Shown here piece by piece: positions 1 to 11,777 of a stretch of 64,000 bases of DNA. The notes beneath the pieces are model-generated. The model searched no databases. It had not been told where the DNA came from and worked only from the letters and a program-made list of their open reading frames with translations. The position numbers were made by a program, and so were the translations under genes. Source of the DNA: Phytophthora quininea (Eukaryota > Oomycota > Peronosporomycetes > Peronosporales > Peronosporaceae). The stretch spans positions 124,001-188,000 of the forward strand of contig JAAVTG010000697.1 in NCBI GenBank assembly GCA_011947345.1, in the 5' to 3' direction. The stretch's first letter is position 1. The number at the start of each line of letters is the position of its first letter.

Positions 1-7
1 CTCCAGC

Positions 8-700
8 ATGGTGAATGATCAGCTTCCCAACACCCATGCAATCATGAAGCAGCACTTGAGGATGGATCTACGGCAAAGAGATGTCAAGGCACGCGTTCTG
101 AACTACTTTGATCGCTTTGAAGAACTGATTGAAGAGAACGGTCTGTGCGATGCTTTAGAAAGCAACGACAAGCTGAAGTGCAAGTTGCTGACGGACAATC
201 TCCATCCACCTCTGTTGAAGAAACAAGTCCTGCTGCATCAGGAACTTGATCCCTCGATCAAAAGCAATGTACCCCGCCTATTTGATGTCATCAAGACAGA
301 AGCTCTGAAGAATCAGCAATCTTTCGACACGTACAGCGCAGGCAGGGACAGAACCTCATCAAAACCAAACCAAAAGCCAGCACCAAATGATGAGAAGCAC
401 GAATCAACAGCAAATGCACGTTCAGGAAATGAACACAAACCCGAACGAACAGTGAGGAAGACGCGAGATCCGGCTCCAGTTCAAGGATGTCTGCATTGTA
501 AAGGCCCGCACTGGGTTAGCAACTGTCCTTCAGCTACTGAAGAGCAGAAGAGAACTGCTATGCAAGCATTCATGGAACGGAGAAAGCCCAGCGAACCTTC
601 AAAAATGAAGCGTTTCCTTCACGTAGATGAAGAACTCCCGTTCAAGCACGTCGCCTTTAATGGCGTAGCCATATCATCTCGACAACGTAAGCAAGCATAA
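8..700 (+). pseudogene. Gag-like ORF of the chromovirus
   Basis: The product is a 230-residue basic, polar protein. A CCHC-type zinc knuckle lies near residues 158-170 (CLHCKGPHWVSNC). Its spacing is C-x2-C-x3-H-x4-C, one residue shorter than the usual C-x2-C-x4-H-x4-C, so either it is a variant or a codon was lost. In retrotransposons such a knuckle binds element RNA during particle assembly. Coding may begin upstream of the window. The frame closes at 698-700, and the protease-like frame resumes immediately after in another phase. Confidence 0.75.
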
Positions 701-701
701 T

Positions 702-2302
702 TTGATTCCAAGAACTGTGGTCAACGAAGTCTGCCAAGCATGCCCGGATGTGATCCCACAAAAACTCGCAAGGCCAATCGATGGCAAAGCGGTTGGTGGA
801 GCCATAATCAGATGCGAAGAATCAATTCTACTCAACCTGGAGCTGCTAACACCAGCAGGAAAGGTTAGAGTGCGCAACGTGTCATGCATTATCACAGAGA
901 TGGATGAAGATGAATTCTTACTTGGATCACTGACGCTAAAGGCATTGGGTATTGACGTCGACAAACAGTTCGACTCTCTTGCCAACAGGGAAGTTGTTGA
1001 CTTCGACCCATTTGAATCAGCTACCCCCATGAAGTTTGACCCACCTGACAAAAGCGTGATACTTGAGAAGCTACAGCACCTGGTCGATGAAGCTGTCGCA
1101 AATGGGTTTCCATGACAGGAAGCAAGAACTACTAGATGTCATCACCAGATACGATATCTGGCGAGTCTCAATAGGCAGCGACCCACCGTCAAAGATCGAG
1201 CCCTTTGTCATCCGGTTCAAGGAGGGGACCGAGCCTGTTCGCTGCAAACCACGAACTTACGCCCCACATGAACGCGAGTGGATGAAGCAGTTCAACGACA
1301 ACTTAGTGTCCTATGGATGGGTCTATCGCAATGAATCCAGCAGATGGGCTAGCCCAGCCCGACCGGTACGCAAGCCGGGAAAAGCACATGAGCTTCGTCA
1401 AACGGTTGATTTTCGCCGCGTCAATGAAAAATTCAACCGCTTGCAGGCTCAATGCCAAGCCTGAGCACACGTCTTCAGCATGCAAAGAAGAAGCCTCACA
1501 AACAGACAGTGGACTTCATAAAGAGCTTCTGGCAAATGGCTCTGGCGCAAGTGAGTCAAGAGTCTCAGTCGTACATGACGGAGGATGGCATTTTTACTCC
1601 CACACGACTTCAACAGGGATCAGTTGATTCCTCTATCCACTTCCAGCAATCAGTGGAGAAAATATTGCGTGAAGCTGAACTACTCTATAACAGTGTTCTC
1701 GCGTGGGTAGATGACTTGTTGATTTACGCCGGCACAATTGATGAATCTCTCGTGACCTTGGACAAAGTTTATCGTACTCTTGCCAAGCGCGGTCTCTTTC
1801 TTGGACTAAACAAAATCTGCTTGTACACTCTGAACACCAAGTGGTGTGGACGCATCATAACACCTGATGGCATCACTTACGATCCCAGCAAGATCAAAAC
1901 GTTGACTGACATGAAGGAGCCGACTACGATAGCTGAACTGCAGGAATTCCTTTGTGCATCTGGCTGGATGCGCAATTCTCTGGTTGACTTTGCCAGAATT
2001 GCAGCACCACTACAAAATCGACTACAAACAGCACTCTCGGGTACGCGTCGCACGAAACGCGTGGCAGCAAGGCTGCCAGTCACTCTCACAGATGCAGAAC
2101 AAGATAGTTTCTCGGCTGTGAAGCAGCTACTGGCAGATACAGCTATACTAGTAACACCCGATGAAGAAGATGAACTGTGTCTGTTCACTGAAGCTAGCGA
2201 CAGTGGTTGGAGCATCATATTAACCGTGGTTGCAAACTGGAACGCCACAATGGACATCACGGAGCAGGACCACCGCTTGGTACACTGCATGAGCGGCACT
2301 TT
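702..2302 (+). pseudogene. Protease and reverse transcriptase part of pol
   Basis: Three ORFs in different frames (702-1115, 1063-1464 and 1452-2354) together cover the protease-like region, RT fingers and palm, and the start of RNase H. The RT catalytic box is present as VDD in WVDDLLIYAG near 1706-1735. Around 680-720 the place where an aspartic protease would carry D-[ST]-G reads D-N-V in the best frame, so the active site looks lost. The block ends in the conserved GTF of RNase H, where the solo LTR begins at 2303. The shift near 1100 is not a simple one-base loss, which fits an old element. Confidence 0.8.
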
Positions 2303-3372
2303 TGTGGTAAAGCGATTTGCCTGGGAAACAGGGACGAGCCGTGAGGCATCGTGATGCGTGGCGAGGATTCGCTCACGGTCATTCCCAACGGAGTCTTCCC
2401 TGATTGGCTGGATTTTTAAGTCTGGCGAGGTCTCAATGGTCAGTCGGCGGGAATCACTTTTGTGGATTGAACCATTATGCCCAACGGAAGGCGCTGTGAT
2501 TGGCCATTCCTCAGAATGTTCGGTGACACGTCGACGTCACCTTTTCCAACGGACAAAGATCCAGGCGACCCTTCCCAAGCCCCGGCGACGGTTGGGAGCC
2601 TCAGTGCCTGTTGGGAAAGCTCGTTGGCTACAGCTGGATCCTCGATGACTCTTGGGAGGGCTCGGTAGCAACGACCCGACCTCTCCGAAACCTCGGTGGC
2701 CAGTCTGAGAGCTCGGCGACGCTTCGAGGACCTCGGCGGTGGGCTCAGCGAGGTCGCAGTTAGGAAACGGATCATATTTCACTGCATATTTGTATGGAAA
2801 GTAGGATTTACATAAGCCCGAATGGGCACTACATATACAGAACAGAATTTCCCCTCAAGCACACAAGGGCCAAGTCCGGCAGCGGAATCGTCTTCGGTAC
2901 GTTGCGTCTGGATCCGCCCGTTTGAGCGGGTTATGTCTGTCGGTGGGCACGTTTATCCGTGAGGACAGTGCTCGCCCCTCGGCCAAGCCAAGAGTTTGTG
3001 GCAAGGTTGAGTGTGTATAGCGTGACGGCTGAATTGCCAGCGCTTGTGTTCGGGGTCGAGTGTTCTCCCCGCTTCTCTAAAGGTCACCGCAGGCTGAGAC
3101 CTCGGTGGACTCGCAGTCGGCCTTAATTGGCTTTGGACCCTTCTGCTGTTGGGCCAGCGAGGTTTGGCGCGCTAGCGAGCTCGTGCTAGTGGCGTTTGTT
3201 TACTTGGGAAGTTTGCGTGGACGGATCGCAAGACCAGTCAGTCCCGGTGCTAGGGCTGAATCTGGGTCTTCAGATTTGAGCCCCAACTCTCATTGACCTT
3301 CCTGGTTGACGTATTGTTGTGGGTGGAGTCTATCCGAACTACCAACGAGTTTTCACGTGGAATCCTATACCA
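2303..3372 (+). mobile_element. Solo LTR inserted in RNase H domain, 6-bp target duplication
   Basis: A 1,070-bp segment starts TGTGGTAAAG and ends CCTATACCA, the TG...CA ends of an LTR. It is flanked by the direct repeat CACTTT at 2297-2302 and 3373-3378. Removing the segment plus one repeat joins the RNase H frame in phase, so the boundaries are well supported. It has no internal coding domains, which is what recombination between the two LTRs of a younger retrotransposon leaves. The strand of the LTR itself is unknown. Confidence 0.85.
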
Positions 3373-3378
3373 CACTTT

Positions 3379-5350
3379 CAAGGACGCAGACCTGCACTGG
3401 AGCGTGTCGGAAAAGGAAGCTTACCCAATAATCAAGGCAGCCACAGATCTAGACTACCTCTTGATCAGGTCGAAAGGGTTTCGGCTCTATTCAGACCACC
3501 GCAACCTCATATTCATCTTTGCACCTGGCGAGGAGATCAAAAAACACGTTAGAGGGAAATTACAGCGATGGAGCCTGAAATTGAACGAGTTGCGGTAAAC
3601 AATCGAGCACATTACCGGAGAAGCAAACGTTTGGGCTGACATGGCATCACGCTGGGCTTGCATGAAACCCACAGCTGATACCAGCCCGATGAAGCGCGTG
3701 CAGCAGCAAGACACCAGTCCGACATCGTTACGTCCTCTTCAACCTGACACTGAATGGCCTTCAGTTGAGGACATTCTCACTTCACAAGCAAATGCAACGC
3801 ACAGGCCACCCACAAGCTTGAGCAAATCCGCTGCAGGTGAATGGCGCGACAACGCCAACCGACTGTGGATCCCTTCCGATGCCACTGCACTGATAACACG
3901 CATCATGGTGATAGCCCACTGCGGCATCATGGGCCACCGCGGCGTTAACGTAATGATTAATCACCTGAAGGAGCATTTCCACATCGAAAAACTTAACCAG
4001 CAAGCGAGACTATTCTGCTCAAATTGCCTGCTATGCTGCCACGTCAAGGGTGGCAAGATAATACCAAGACCGTGGGGCGAGATTTACCGCTCGAGTGAAC
4101 GTAATGACGCGCTGCACATGGATTATCTATCCATTGGAGACTTCAATGGTACTAGCAACTATCTACTCGACTTGAAAGACGATTTCTCGCACTTCTGTGA
4201 ACTGATCGAGTGTTCAACACCGGATGCCTCTCCAGCAGCCAAAGCAATTCTTGAATGGAGCATGAGGTATGGAATGCCTCAACTACTTATCAGCGACTCC
4301 GCGACACACTTCAAGAACCAACTACTGGATGAGCTCTGCAACAAAACACAAATGAAGCAAACCTTCACAGTCGCTTACTGCCCGTGGATCAATGGGAGTA
4401 TTGAACGACTGAATAGGGACATTTTGCAGGTTCTCCGAGTGATGCTTCTGGAATTCAAGTTACCGCAAGACAAATGGGCGGTGCTGTTGCCCTTGATTGA
4501 GTCCAATCTCAACCATAGCCCCGTCGCATCACTTGCCAACCATGCACCAGCCGAAGTATTCCTCGGCGTTAAAGCAACAAAACCGCTGAACAAGATTGTT
4601 GCCAACGAAGGTGCCAGCAGCAGCAATGTTCTCACCACTGCACCACTCAGCATCGACATTGCCAAATCAGTGGAACTACTACGCAGCTCAATTTCCTCGA
4701 TGCATCACACCATTGCCAACGCAAAAGCCCAGCAGACCGAACGCAACAAAGCTCATCAACGTGGAGTGCAACCAGTGAATTTTCGCGTCGGTGACTACGT
4801 GCTATGGTCACGTGTCGACTCTAAGCTACCTCGCAACAAACTCTCAGTAACATGGATCGGCCCTTACAAAGTGATCGATGCTAAGGCTAATTCCTTCCTA
4901 ATCGAACACCTTATCAACGGAAAAGCACGTGAAGCACACCCATCACGTCTCAAACTCTACGCAGACAGCAGCTTTGAGGTGAGTGAAGAAATACTCGAGC
5001 ATATCGCCAACCAGGATATTTACCTGACTGTTCAAGAATTCAAAGAACACCGACGCAGCGCAACGCACACTTTCGAGCTACTCGTGAGCTGGGAAGGGCT
5101 CGAGGATATCGAGGACTCGTGGGAGCCGGTACGGACCATGCACGAAGACGTTCCCACAAAACTACTTGACTACATCAGCAAAGCGCAAGATGCCGACCTC
5201 ACTCGCTTCGTGTCGAACATCAAGACGCACCGTGACAAACCAGCCCGTAACACTGCTTCCAGCAAAGAAGCAACGCAACAAGCACAAGAACTAACTCAGC
5301 CATCGGACACACCTACGACGACGGATAAGTCTGCTTGGAGGGCGGTGTAG
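3379..5350 (+). pseudogene. RNase H, integrase and chromodomain part of pol
   Basis: After the LTR insertion the frame continues with the rest of RNase H, then a stop TAA at 3596-3598, then an open frame to 5350. The integrase shows an HHCC zinc module (about 3918-4035), then a catalytic core with Asp in LHMDYL, Asp in LLISDS and Glu in GSIERL. Exactly 35 residues separate the last two, the D,D35E signature. A chromodomain (FELLVSWEGLEDIEDSWEP, near 5070-5130) lies at the C-terminus and would target integration to modified histones. Apart from the TAA this half is well preserved. Confidence 0.88.
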
Positions 5351-5735
5351 TGATACTCCAGCAAGTACCAGCAGACATATCCAAGCAAGCAACAACAACA
5401 AGCAACGGACCGTGAGATTGTACAGATCTCACGAAGGCACACTGCATACCCAAAGAAGCGCAGCTAGGCGAAACTAACAGAAACCAACAGAAACCAACGC
5501 TTAAGCAGCAAAGGCTGCGCTCAATACAGATTTCGATTTACCAGCAAGCACCCAAGTCGACTTCTCAAGCTGCAAGGTCTAAAGCCACTACAGCTGCTCA
5601 GGGAAGTATGTGAACAAGTCGATGTTGATTGACGATTGAAACCGTCGTAGTCGTTTCGGTCATGCCTCGTTTTCATTGTTCGTATATACGATCTCGAATG
5701 GCCCAACCGTTAGTGCTCTTAGTTGTTCAGAGTGT
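5346..5735 (+). repeat. Probable 3' LTR of the chromovirus, end uncertain
   Basis: A purine-rich tract (GGAGGGCGG, 5336-5345) resembles a polypurine tract and is followed by TGTAGTGATACTCC, a plausible LTR start. The sequence to about 5735 has no ORF of note and contains a TATA-like GTATATACG near 5680. No second LTR is in the window for comparison, so the 3' limit near 5735 is a guess. Confidence 0.4.
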
Positions 5736-6126
5736 GCCGATGGTGGCGGGGTTGGGCGACTATAGCGCTCATTGATCTATCCGCGACAGTCGTGAAGTGC
5801 AATGACACGGAACTTGCGGTACAATAGCGTCGTCACAGGTTTGGCCTCCTTGGTGAACTCAAGTTAAGCTGTTGCAGACCAACCAGCTCATGGGCGCTGT
5901 GAATATTAATTTGGTAGTATAGGTAAATTACTATAGGAGTTTTTATATTACTGTAAAAATACTATGTAATTGTTAGTAGTGATAAATATCCCTCAATTCG
6001 ACCCAAATCGGATTACTAATCAAAACACACATTGTGCCCTTTTGACCAATTCGGATTATCCATCATCATTTTGCCCGGCCTGGAGAAGAGCGCCAACTCG
6101 TCCGTGTGTCTCGAGGTGCGCCCGCT
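5736..6126. other. Intergenic, AT-rich, upstream of AKR copy A
   Basis: No gene is recognisable. An AT-rich block at 5905-5990 contrasts with the GC-rich coding DNA beside it. TCATTTTG at 6066-6073, about 55 bp before the AKR start, weakly resembles the oomycete initiator. Confidence 0.5.
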
Positions 6127-6959
6127 ATGAGCGCCTCCGTCCAGCCCAAGGCCCTCCCCAGTGGCCACTTCATCCCCACCGTCGCGCTTGGCGTGTTCCA
6201 GAGTCGCCCCGGGTCCGAGACCTACGCTGCTGTGCACACCGCTCTCAAGCTTGGCTACCGCCATATCGACACTGCTACCGTCTATCGAAACGAGGAGGAC
6301 GTGGGCAGGGCCATCCGGGACTCGGGGATCCCCGCGAGCAAGTCTTCGTCACTAGCAAGTTCCTCGACGGGGCTTGGAGCTACCAAAAGGTCGTGGACGG
6401 CGTTCGTCTCAGCAACGCCAAGCTCGGTCTCAACTACATCGATCTCTACCTACTACACGCCCCGTGCTCAAGTTCTAAGCGTGCCGATGCATGGAAGGCG
6501 CTCGAGGATCTGCAGGCTGAAGGAATCGTGCGCGACATTGGCGTGTCCAACTTCGGTGAGAAGCACCTGGAGAAGCTGGCCAAGACGTGGCGTGTCAAGC
6601 CCGCCGTGAACCAGGTGGAACTGCACCCGTGGCTGCCCCGCACCGACCTCGTCAAGTACTGCGAGGCCCAGGGCATCCTGATGGAGGCGTACTCGCCGCT
6701 GGCTCGCGCCCAGAAGATGGACGACCCGGTGCTGACGGAAGTCGCGGGCGAGCTGAAGGCGACTCCGGCGCAGGTGCTGGTCGCGTGGAGTCTGGCCAAG
6801 GGCTTCGTGACGCTGCCGAAGTCGGTGAAAGAAGCACGCATTATGGAGAATTTGGATGCGGCACGGTTAGAGCTGTCAAGGGAGCAGGTAAGGCAGCTAG
6901 ACGGCTTGGACATGTACATGGTGACGGCGTGGGATCCCATCAGGGAGCATGCAGTGTAG
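6127..6959 (+). CDS. Aldo-keto reductase, copy A (apparent 1-base frameshift)
   Basis: This is an NADPH-dependent oxidoreductase of the AKR superfamily, probably cytosolic, reducing carbonyl substrates; the substrate is unknown. Family motifs are the Asp and Tyr of HIDTATVY, the Lys of VTSKF and the His of YLLHAP, the four catalytic residues. The start at 6127 (MSASVQPKALPSG) matches the start of copies B and C. At 6330-6333 a CCCC run in GGGATCCCCGCGAG shifts the frame; one more C would join both halves. Copies B and C carry the same shift. Positions 6540-6826 are identical to 12226-12512 although the rest of the gene has diverged. The gene is tail to tail with PDK-A. Confidence 0.85.
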
Positions 6960-7008
6960 TAAGATGACAACAATCCAATGCACTGGTTTGACAATAGTGT
7001 CGTCTAAG

Positions 7009-8649
7009 TTACGAGCAGAGAGGCTGAAGGTTAAATGACGCGTGGCCCGGGACGACTTCCATGTTGGTTCCTAGTCGATGCGCCTGGATGAACCCGGTAG
7101 AACCCGATCCTTCGAGTGAACTGAAAGTGATCTCGCCGCCAAAGTAGCGTGCAAAGAGCCTTGCCATCGGCAGTCCGTAGCCTCCCCGCTGAAGTGCTGC
7201 CTGTAGCTGTGATAGTTGTTGGAGTCGATGGGCGGGAATGGCGCGCTTGTTGTGTAGTCATAATGCCAGAGCTTTCCCCAACGACTACGAGGGACACCTC
7301 CGCCTTCATCGCTCACCTTGATGGTCAAGTCTTCGCTACCCACGCAAATCACAATCTCAATCGGTGGCAACTCTCCGCCTTGTCGGTATTTGCTCACGTC
7401 TGGGAATATCGTGACTCCGGAGACGTCTTCGACCTGCTTTAACGAGAACAAAGTTAATCGATAGGAAACTCGAGCCCTCAGCCTGGAAACTTTACCGTAC
7501 CGAGGGTAGGAAGAAGCCTAGCTGCGGGCTCTCCGGGCTCATCACCTGCTTGAAGTGGTTCACCACACCTGGCGTCTTGTGCGTGAGCTTCTCGTGATAC
7601 TCGACCGTCGCGCGCATGGCGTTCTTGACCAGCTCAAAGACCATGTGGTGCAGATGTGACCGCACATACATCAGCGGCGTGCTGGCACTCGCAGTTGCAT
7701 GAATCTCTACAGGAGGCGCACCGCCGCAGTATTGTACGCACAGCGTACGGGCGCGGTCGCAGGCCTCACGCACAATTTCCTCCACATTGACAAGATGCAC
7801 GCGTCCTCCGGGGTGCTCCAGCGACTCGACGTGCTGCCCAATGAGCATGCGGATGCCAATGCGCCCGAGGAAGAACTTGTCCAGCCGGTCCTTGATGTCT
7901 TCCTGTACGCTCTCGATATGCAGAGCGCTATGTCCGAGGTCCGTGGCCTTGAGCTGCTGCAGACCGTAGCAGATGAGCGGCACCAAGTTGGACCCCCTCA
8001 GCTTTGCTTGCCTCAGCGCCTCTGTAAACTGTCGGTCCTCACTCTGAAGTAAACACAGCCTCAATATAACTAGCAATGCCTCAGTGGTAAGACTGCCCCT
8101 TACAATGGAGCTAGGTGGCTTGGTGTTGCTGATCCACTGCAGCTCGTGTCGATAGACGTCCGTCGCCTGTCGGATGGATGTCGTGTCACTAAGTCCCAGC
8201 GGCAAGTCCGACAGCTCCACAATAGCTCTGCCAGCCAAGAACAGCAAAGCATAAGCCCCCACTACGTTAGCGTGCACTCTTCAATGCTGCGTCTCGTACC
8301 GAGCGAATCGCAGCTGCAGCTCCCGGTGCAGGAACTTGGCCGCTACGAGGCGCAGCTGGGCGCCGCCGTCCGAGAACGAGCGCATCTGCTGCAGCGACAG
8401 CGGCGTGGGCTCCGTGTCGGCGATCTCGCGCACCTGGTCCATGGGTAGGGGGTCTCGTGTCTGGAGGAATGCACAAACAGCAGCACCGCCGAAAACCGCG
8501 CGGTTAGTATACTAGTGGCCGGTCCTTGCTGCCGGCAGCAGCACCCACAGCTCAGGCGCGAAGCGGTGGATCTGGATGCCGCGCGCGTGGCGAAGGGCGG
8601 CGCTCAGCGACCGACGCAGGTCGCCGCCGCCACGCCGCAACGCGTCCAT
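7009..8649 (-). CDS. PDK: Mitochondrial dehydrogenase kinase, copy A (5 exons)
   Basis: Family of pyruvate dehydrogenase and branched-chain 2-oxoacid dehydrogenase kinases, which phosphorylate and inactivate E1 in the mitochondrial matrix. Exons as read: 8649-8545, 8460-8300, 8227-8104, 8043-7501 and 7433-7009. Introns are 60-84 bp with GT-AG ends, the first with a TACTAAC branch site. Motifs: IPMDQV-like start of the domain, N-box ELVKNAMRA, G1 box SDEGGGVP (Glu instead of the Asn seen in paralogues), G2 box GGYGLPMARLFARYFGG. The first exon is the least certain. A CCCC run at 7184-7187 (GGGG on the coding strand) needs one more base to keep the G2 box in frame. It converges with AKR copy A. 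Confidence 0.82.
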
Positions 8650-9075
8650 GCTGGGAGGTTTCTGAAGTGAGACGAAAAGTGTCCCCAGCGGCAAGCAGAT
8701 GGCAAAGAGCCACAAGAAAAGGCGGCCAGCTTCAACTAGCTGACTGATCGAGCTGCCACTGCGATCGCAAAGCGTCAGCCGAAGCCTGTGCAATTTCCCG
8801 TGGCTGGACTTGCATCGACGGCGATTTTCTCGATCAGCCAGCGCCGACAGAACGCGCTGAAGACGCACGCGACCAATCTGCTCGATTGGACGAGTTTGCG
8901 CGGTCGATTTGCGGTTGGGCTTCGCGCGATGACAGCGGTCCTGCCTGCCTCGACGTTGAAGGTTTCCGGCGGGCTGACGTTGCTTGCTCATGGTCAAGAC
9001 GCACTGGCATTCAAATGGACATATTGCACGCTAAATAGATTGGTACTCGACGGACTACAGGGCACTCGCCCCTCT
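8650..9075. other. Intergenic between PDK copies A and B
   Basis: A minus-strand ORF continues upstream of the chosen PDK-A start to 8997 but shows no similarity to a kinase or transit peptide in the other copies, so it is treated as non-coding. Nothing else is recognised. Confidence 0.4.
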
Positions 9076-10639
9076 TCAGGCAGCTTGGAGCTGCGGTAGC
9101 TCCACGTCCGATGACCGTCTCCGCAGCGGCACCAATTCCATGTTGGTGCCGAGTCGATGCGCGTGGACGAACCCCGTCGAGCCCACGCCTTCCTGCGAGC
9201 TGAAGACGACGTCGCCGCCAAAGTACCGAGCGAACAGCCGAGCCATCGGCAGACCGTAGCCGCCGCCGCTAAAGTGCTCGCGGAAGGTCGGGAACGTGTT
9301 CGCGTCGATCGGAGGACACAGCGGGCTCGTGGTGTAGTCGTACTGCCACAGCTTGTTCCACTTGCTGCGTGGCACGCCTCCGCCGTTGTCGCTCACTCTG
9401 ACGGTCAAATCTTCGCTGCCCTGGCAGACCACGATCTCGACCGATGGTAAGTCGCTTTCCAGGTGTTCATCCGGGTAGATCTTGACTCCGGAGACGTCCT
9501 CCGCCGACGGGATGTAGAAGGCGATCGACCTGCTGTCCGGGTTCATGACGCGCTCAAAGCGATGAGCTGGACGATGAGGCTTTATAGCACGGGCTCGGTG
9601 GCGTTCGACCGTGGCGCGCATCGCGTTCTTGGCCAACTCAAAGACCATGTGGTGCAGGTGCGACTCGACGTACATGAACGGCAGGTCGACGTTGACTGTC
9701 GCGCGGATCTCCACCGGCGGGGCCACGCCACAGTACTGGACGCACAGCCGTCGGGCTCGATCGCAAGCCTCGCGTACGACGTCTTCTGCTGACAGAAGGC
9801 GGATACGCCCCCTGGATGCTCGAGCGACTCGACGTGCTGGCCGATGAGCATCCGGATGCCGATACGACCTAGGAAGAACTTGTCCAACCTGTCGGTGATA
9901 TCGTCCTGCACGCTCTTGAGCTGCAGCGTAGGATCATCTGGGTTGGCGGCCTTGAGCTGTTGGAGGCCGTAGCAGATCAGTGGCACGAGGTTCGAGCCCT
10001 GGAGCTTCGCCTTGCGGAGTGTCTCTGTAAACACTCGGTCCTCGCTCTACAAAAGGACGAGTGAGAAAGCTGCAGCATACGCAGCAGTAACTATCTGCTT
10101 ACGAGGCAGCTCGGGGCCTTCGTCGAGCCAAGCAGGTGCAGGTCGTGGCGGTACACACTGATGGCCTGGCGAATCGGTGCCATCTCGCTAAGTCCTGCCG
10201 GCAGGTCTGACAGCTCCATGATGGCCCTAGAACGTGGCAGCGCAAGTTGGTGAGAGGAACCGAAGGTGTGGTCTTTGTCGGAGGCAACTCACCGCGCAAA
10301 CCTCAGCTGGAGCTCTTTGTGCAGGTACTGGGCAGACACGACTCGGAACTTGCTGCTCTCTGCGAACGCATGCATTTGCCGCAGGGACAGCGGGGTGGCT
10401 TCCGTACCGGCGATCTCGCGCACTTGGTCCATGGGGATCGGCTCCTCCTCGAACTCGAACGCGACCTCAGACTGCAGAGCGGGCATGTGAAGCATCGCGG
10501 TGCGATGGCGCGTGCAGCCCGACTTAATCGCGGTTGCCAACAGCAGTCGTGGACTACGCGCACTCAGCATGTTTTGCACAGGACTCTCTCTCCTCTTGGG
10601 CGCAGCTTTCAAAAGTGAGCGAAGCGGGCGGACACGCAA
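9076..10639 (-). CDS. PDK: Mitochondrial dehydrogenase kinase, copy B (3 exons)
   Basis: This is a second member of the PDK/BCKDK family. Exons are 10639-10293, 10226-10103 and 10046-9076; the two introns (66 and 56 bp, GT-AG) sit at the same codons as in copy A, but copy A's introns before the PMDQV region and inside PS|VEDVSG are absent here. Motifs: PIPMDQVREI, GRIGIRMLIGQHVESLEH, N-box ELAKNAMRA, G1 SDNGGGVP, G2 GGGYGLPMARLFARYFGG. The N-terminus is basic and could be a mitochondrial presequence; the in-frame Met at 10570 is an alternative start. A five-base C run at 9808-9812 breaks the frame after EHPGG; one extra base restores it. Confidence 0.83.
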
Positions 10640-10690
10640 GGCGAGGCCACCTTCATTGTGCTTGCGTTTCCGGTGGCGGCGGCTGTTTGA

Positions 10691-10843
10691 CGGGTCATGT
10701 TAAAATGCTTCTTCCCGGTGGCCTCGACCACCTTGGATCTGACGGTCAACGAGGGCGACAACGGCGGGGGCTTGCCGCGCAGTTAGTGGAATAAGCTGTC
10801 TACGACATAAATCCGCTGTTCTCCGATCGCCTCAGGCAACTAC
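10691..10843 (+). pseudogene. Decayed PDK fragment, opposite strand to its neighbour
   Basis: The plus strand from about 10733 aligns with the G1-box region of the intact PDK gene at 20990-21115. GATCTGACGGTCAA, GGCGACAACGGCGG and TGCCGCGCAG are shared, followed by a degraded match as far as AACTAC at 10838-10843. A stop replaces the Ser-Lys codons after PRS. The relic ends about 7 bp before the left arm of the large inverted repeat. It is too short and broken to be functional. Confidence 0.65.
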
Positions 10844-10855
10844 AAGCTCGCTCTA

Positions 10856-11646
10856 GTGAAGGCGCTGCGTGATTCAACCAATTCGCTGGAGACGCGCACC
10901 AAGCTCAGCGAAGCGCTGCTGTTCTCGGCCAAGCGTTGTGGCGAGGTGCTGCCCAAGTTTGCCAAGTTGTTCGTTTACGCCTACTTGGACTGCATTCGCC
11001 CGCCTCCCTCGACAAAGCACACTCAAGCGGAAGCAAGCAAGCGCTTCCAACTGATTCAAGAGATCGACCCCGTTTCGAACACAGCCAAAGCTGAAGAACA
11101 AGGGGCGACAGATGAACTCGACAGTGAGCAAGAGCTTCTTGCGGCTTCTACGTTGCGGGCGAGCTGTCTGTCCAACCTGGCCGAAGTTTGTACCCTGTTG
11201 CAGTGGGGGCTGCAACCGTTCTTGCTTGACGTGGTCACATGCGTCTTCGGCATCCTGCAGCTTGAGCTCGAACTGGAGGCCAAGCACAAACCGAGCTCTC
11301 ATGAGGCAACCGACCAGGAAGAAGACGACGACGAGCAGCAAAAGCTGAGGAAGCACCAAGCCGAGGAGTATCAGCAGCGCGTGGTCGCTGTGCGTCGCGG
11401 TGCAGTCTTCGTTCTGCGCTACCTTGTCGAGCTATTGGGCTGGAAGATTTTGGAGCTCATGCCGGAGCAGCTCAAGCCGCTGTACCACACGCTCAAGCAC
11501 GTTGCTCGACTTGATCGAGACCGCGTCGTGGTGTTCCACGCCAACCGAGCGCTGGCCGCGTTAGGCGACGTCATGCGCGGAGAGCTCTTCCCCGCGTCGA
11601 GGAGCAGGACGCCGCCTTCGGCGTCTCGAGCCTGCGCCTTCTGTAG
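10856..11646 (+). pseudogene. 5'-truncated copy of the TANGO6/RTP1-like gene
   Basis: The sequence is the C-terminal third of the gene at 22543-25934, carried on the left arm and cut off at the arm boundary (10850). It keeps the RTP1_C2-type HEAT segment (RRGAVFVLRYLVELLGWKI). It has no start region of its own and upstream lies a PDK relic, so it is probably not expressed as a functional protein. A CCCC run at 11590-11593 makes the frame run on to 11743; with one more C the frame ends at TAG 11644-11646, as in the full gene. Confidence 0.8.
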
Positions 11647-11777
11647 GTTAGAAGCAGAGCTGGGCGCTCGCTCAATACAAGCGAGTCGTTTGACGTTGGT
11701 GTTGAACATGATCTGCGTGATCAGGATGATGGGCACGCTTTGATTACGATGAGACCTTCCCGCCTTGGACATGTTCG

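Larger units (their letters stand above)
1..5735 (+). mobile_element. Ty3/gypsy chromovirus remnant, 5' end outside window
   Basis: The domain order is gag with a zinc knuckle, protease-like region, reverse transcriptase, RNase H, integrase and chromodomain, which is the order of Ty3/gypsy chromoviruses. The 5' LTR and the start of gag lie outside the window. Reading frames change between gag, protease and RT, a TAA interrupts pol at 3596-3598, and a 1,070-bp solo LTR sits inside the RNase H domain, so this copy cannot be autonomous. The 3' limit is approximate because only one LTR is visible. Confidence 0.9.

Noticed and set aside
8650..8997. Upstream extension of the PDK-A first exon to a Met at 8997
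   Set aside because: The extra 116 residues have no counterpart in the other PDK copies; the Met at 8649 gives the expected length before the kinase domain.
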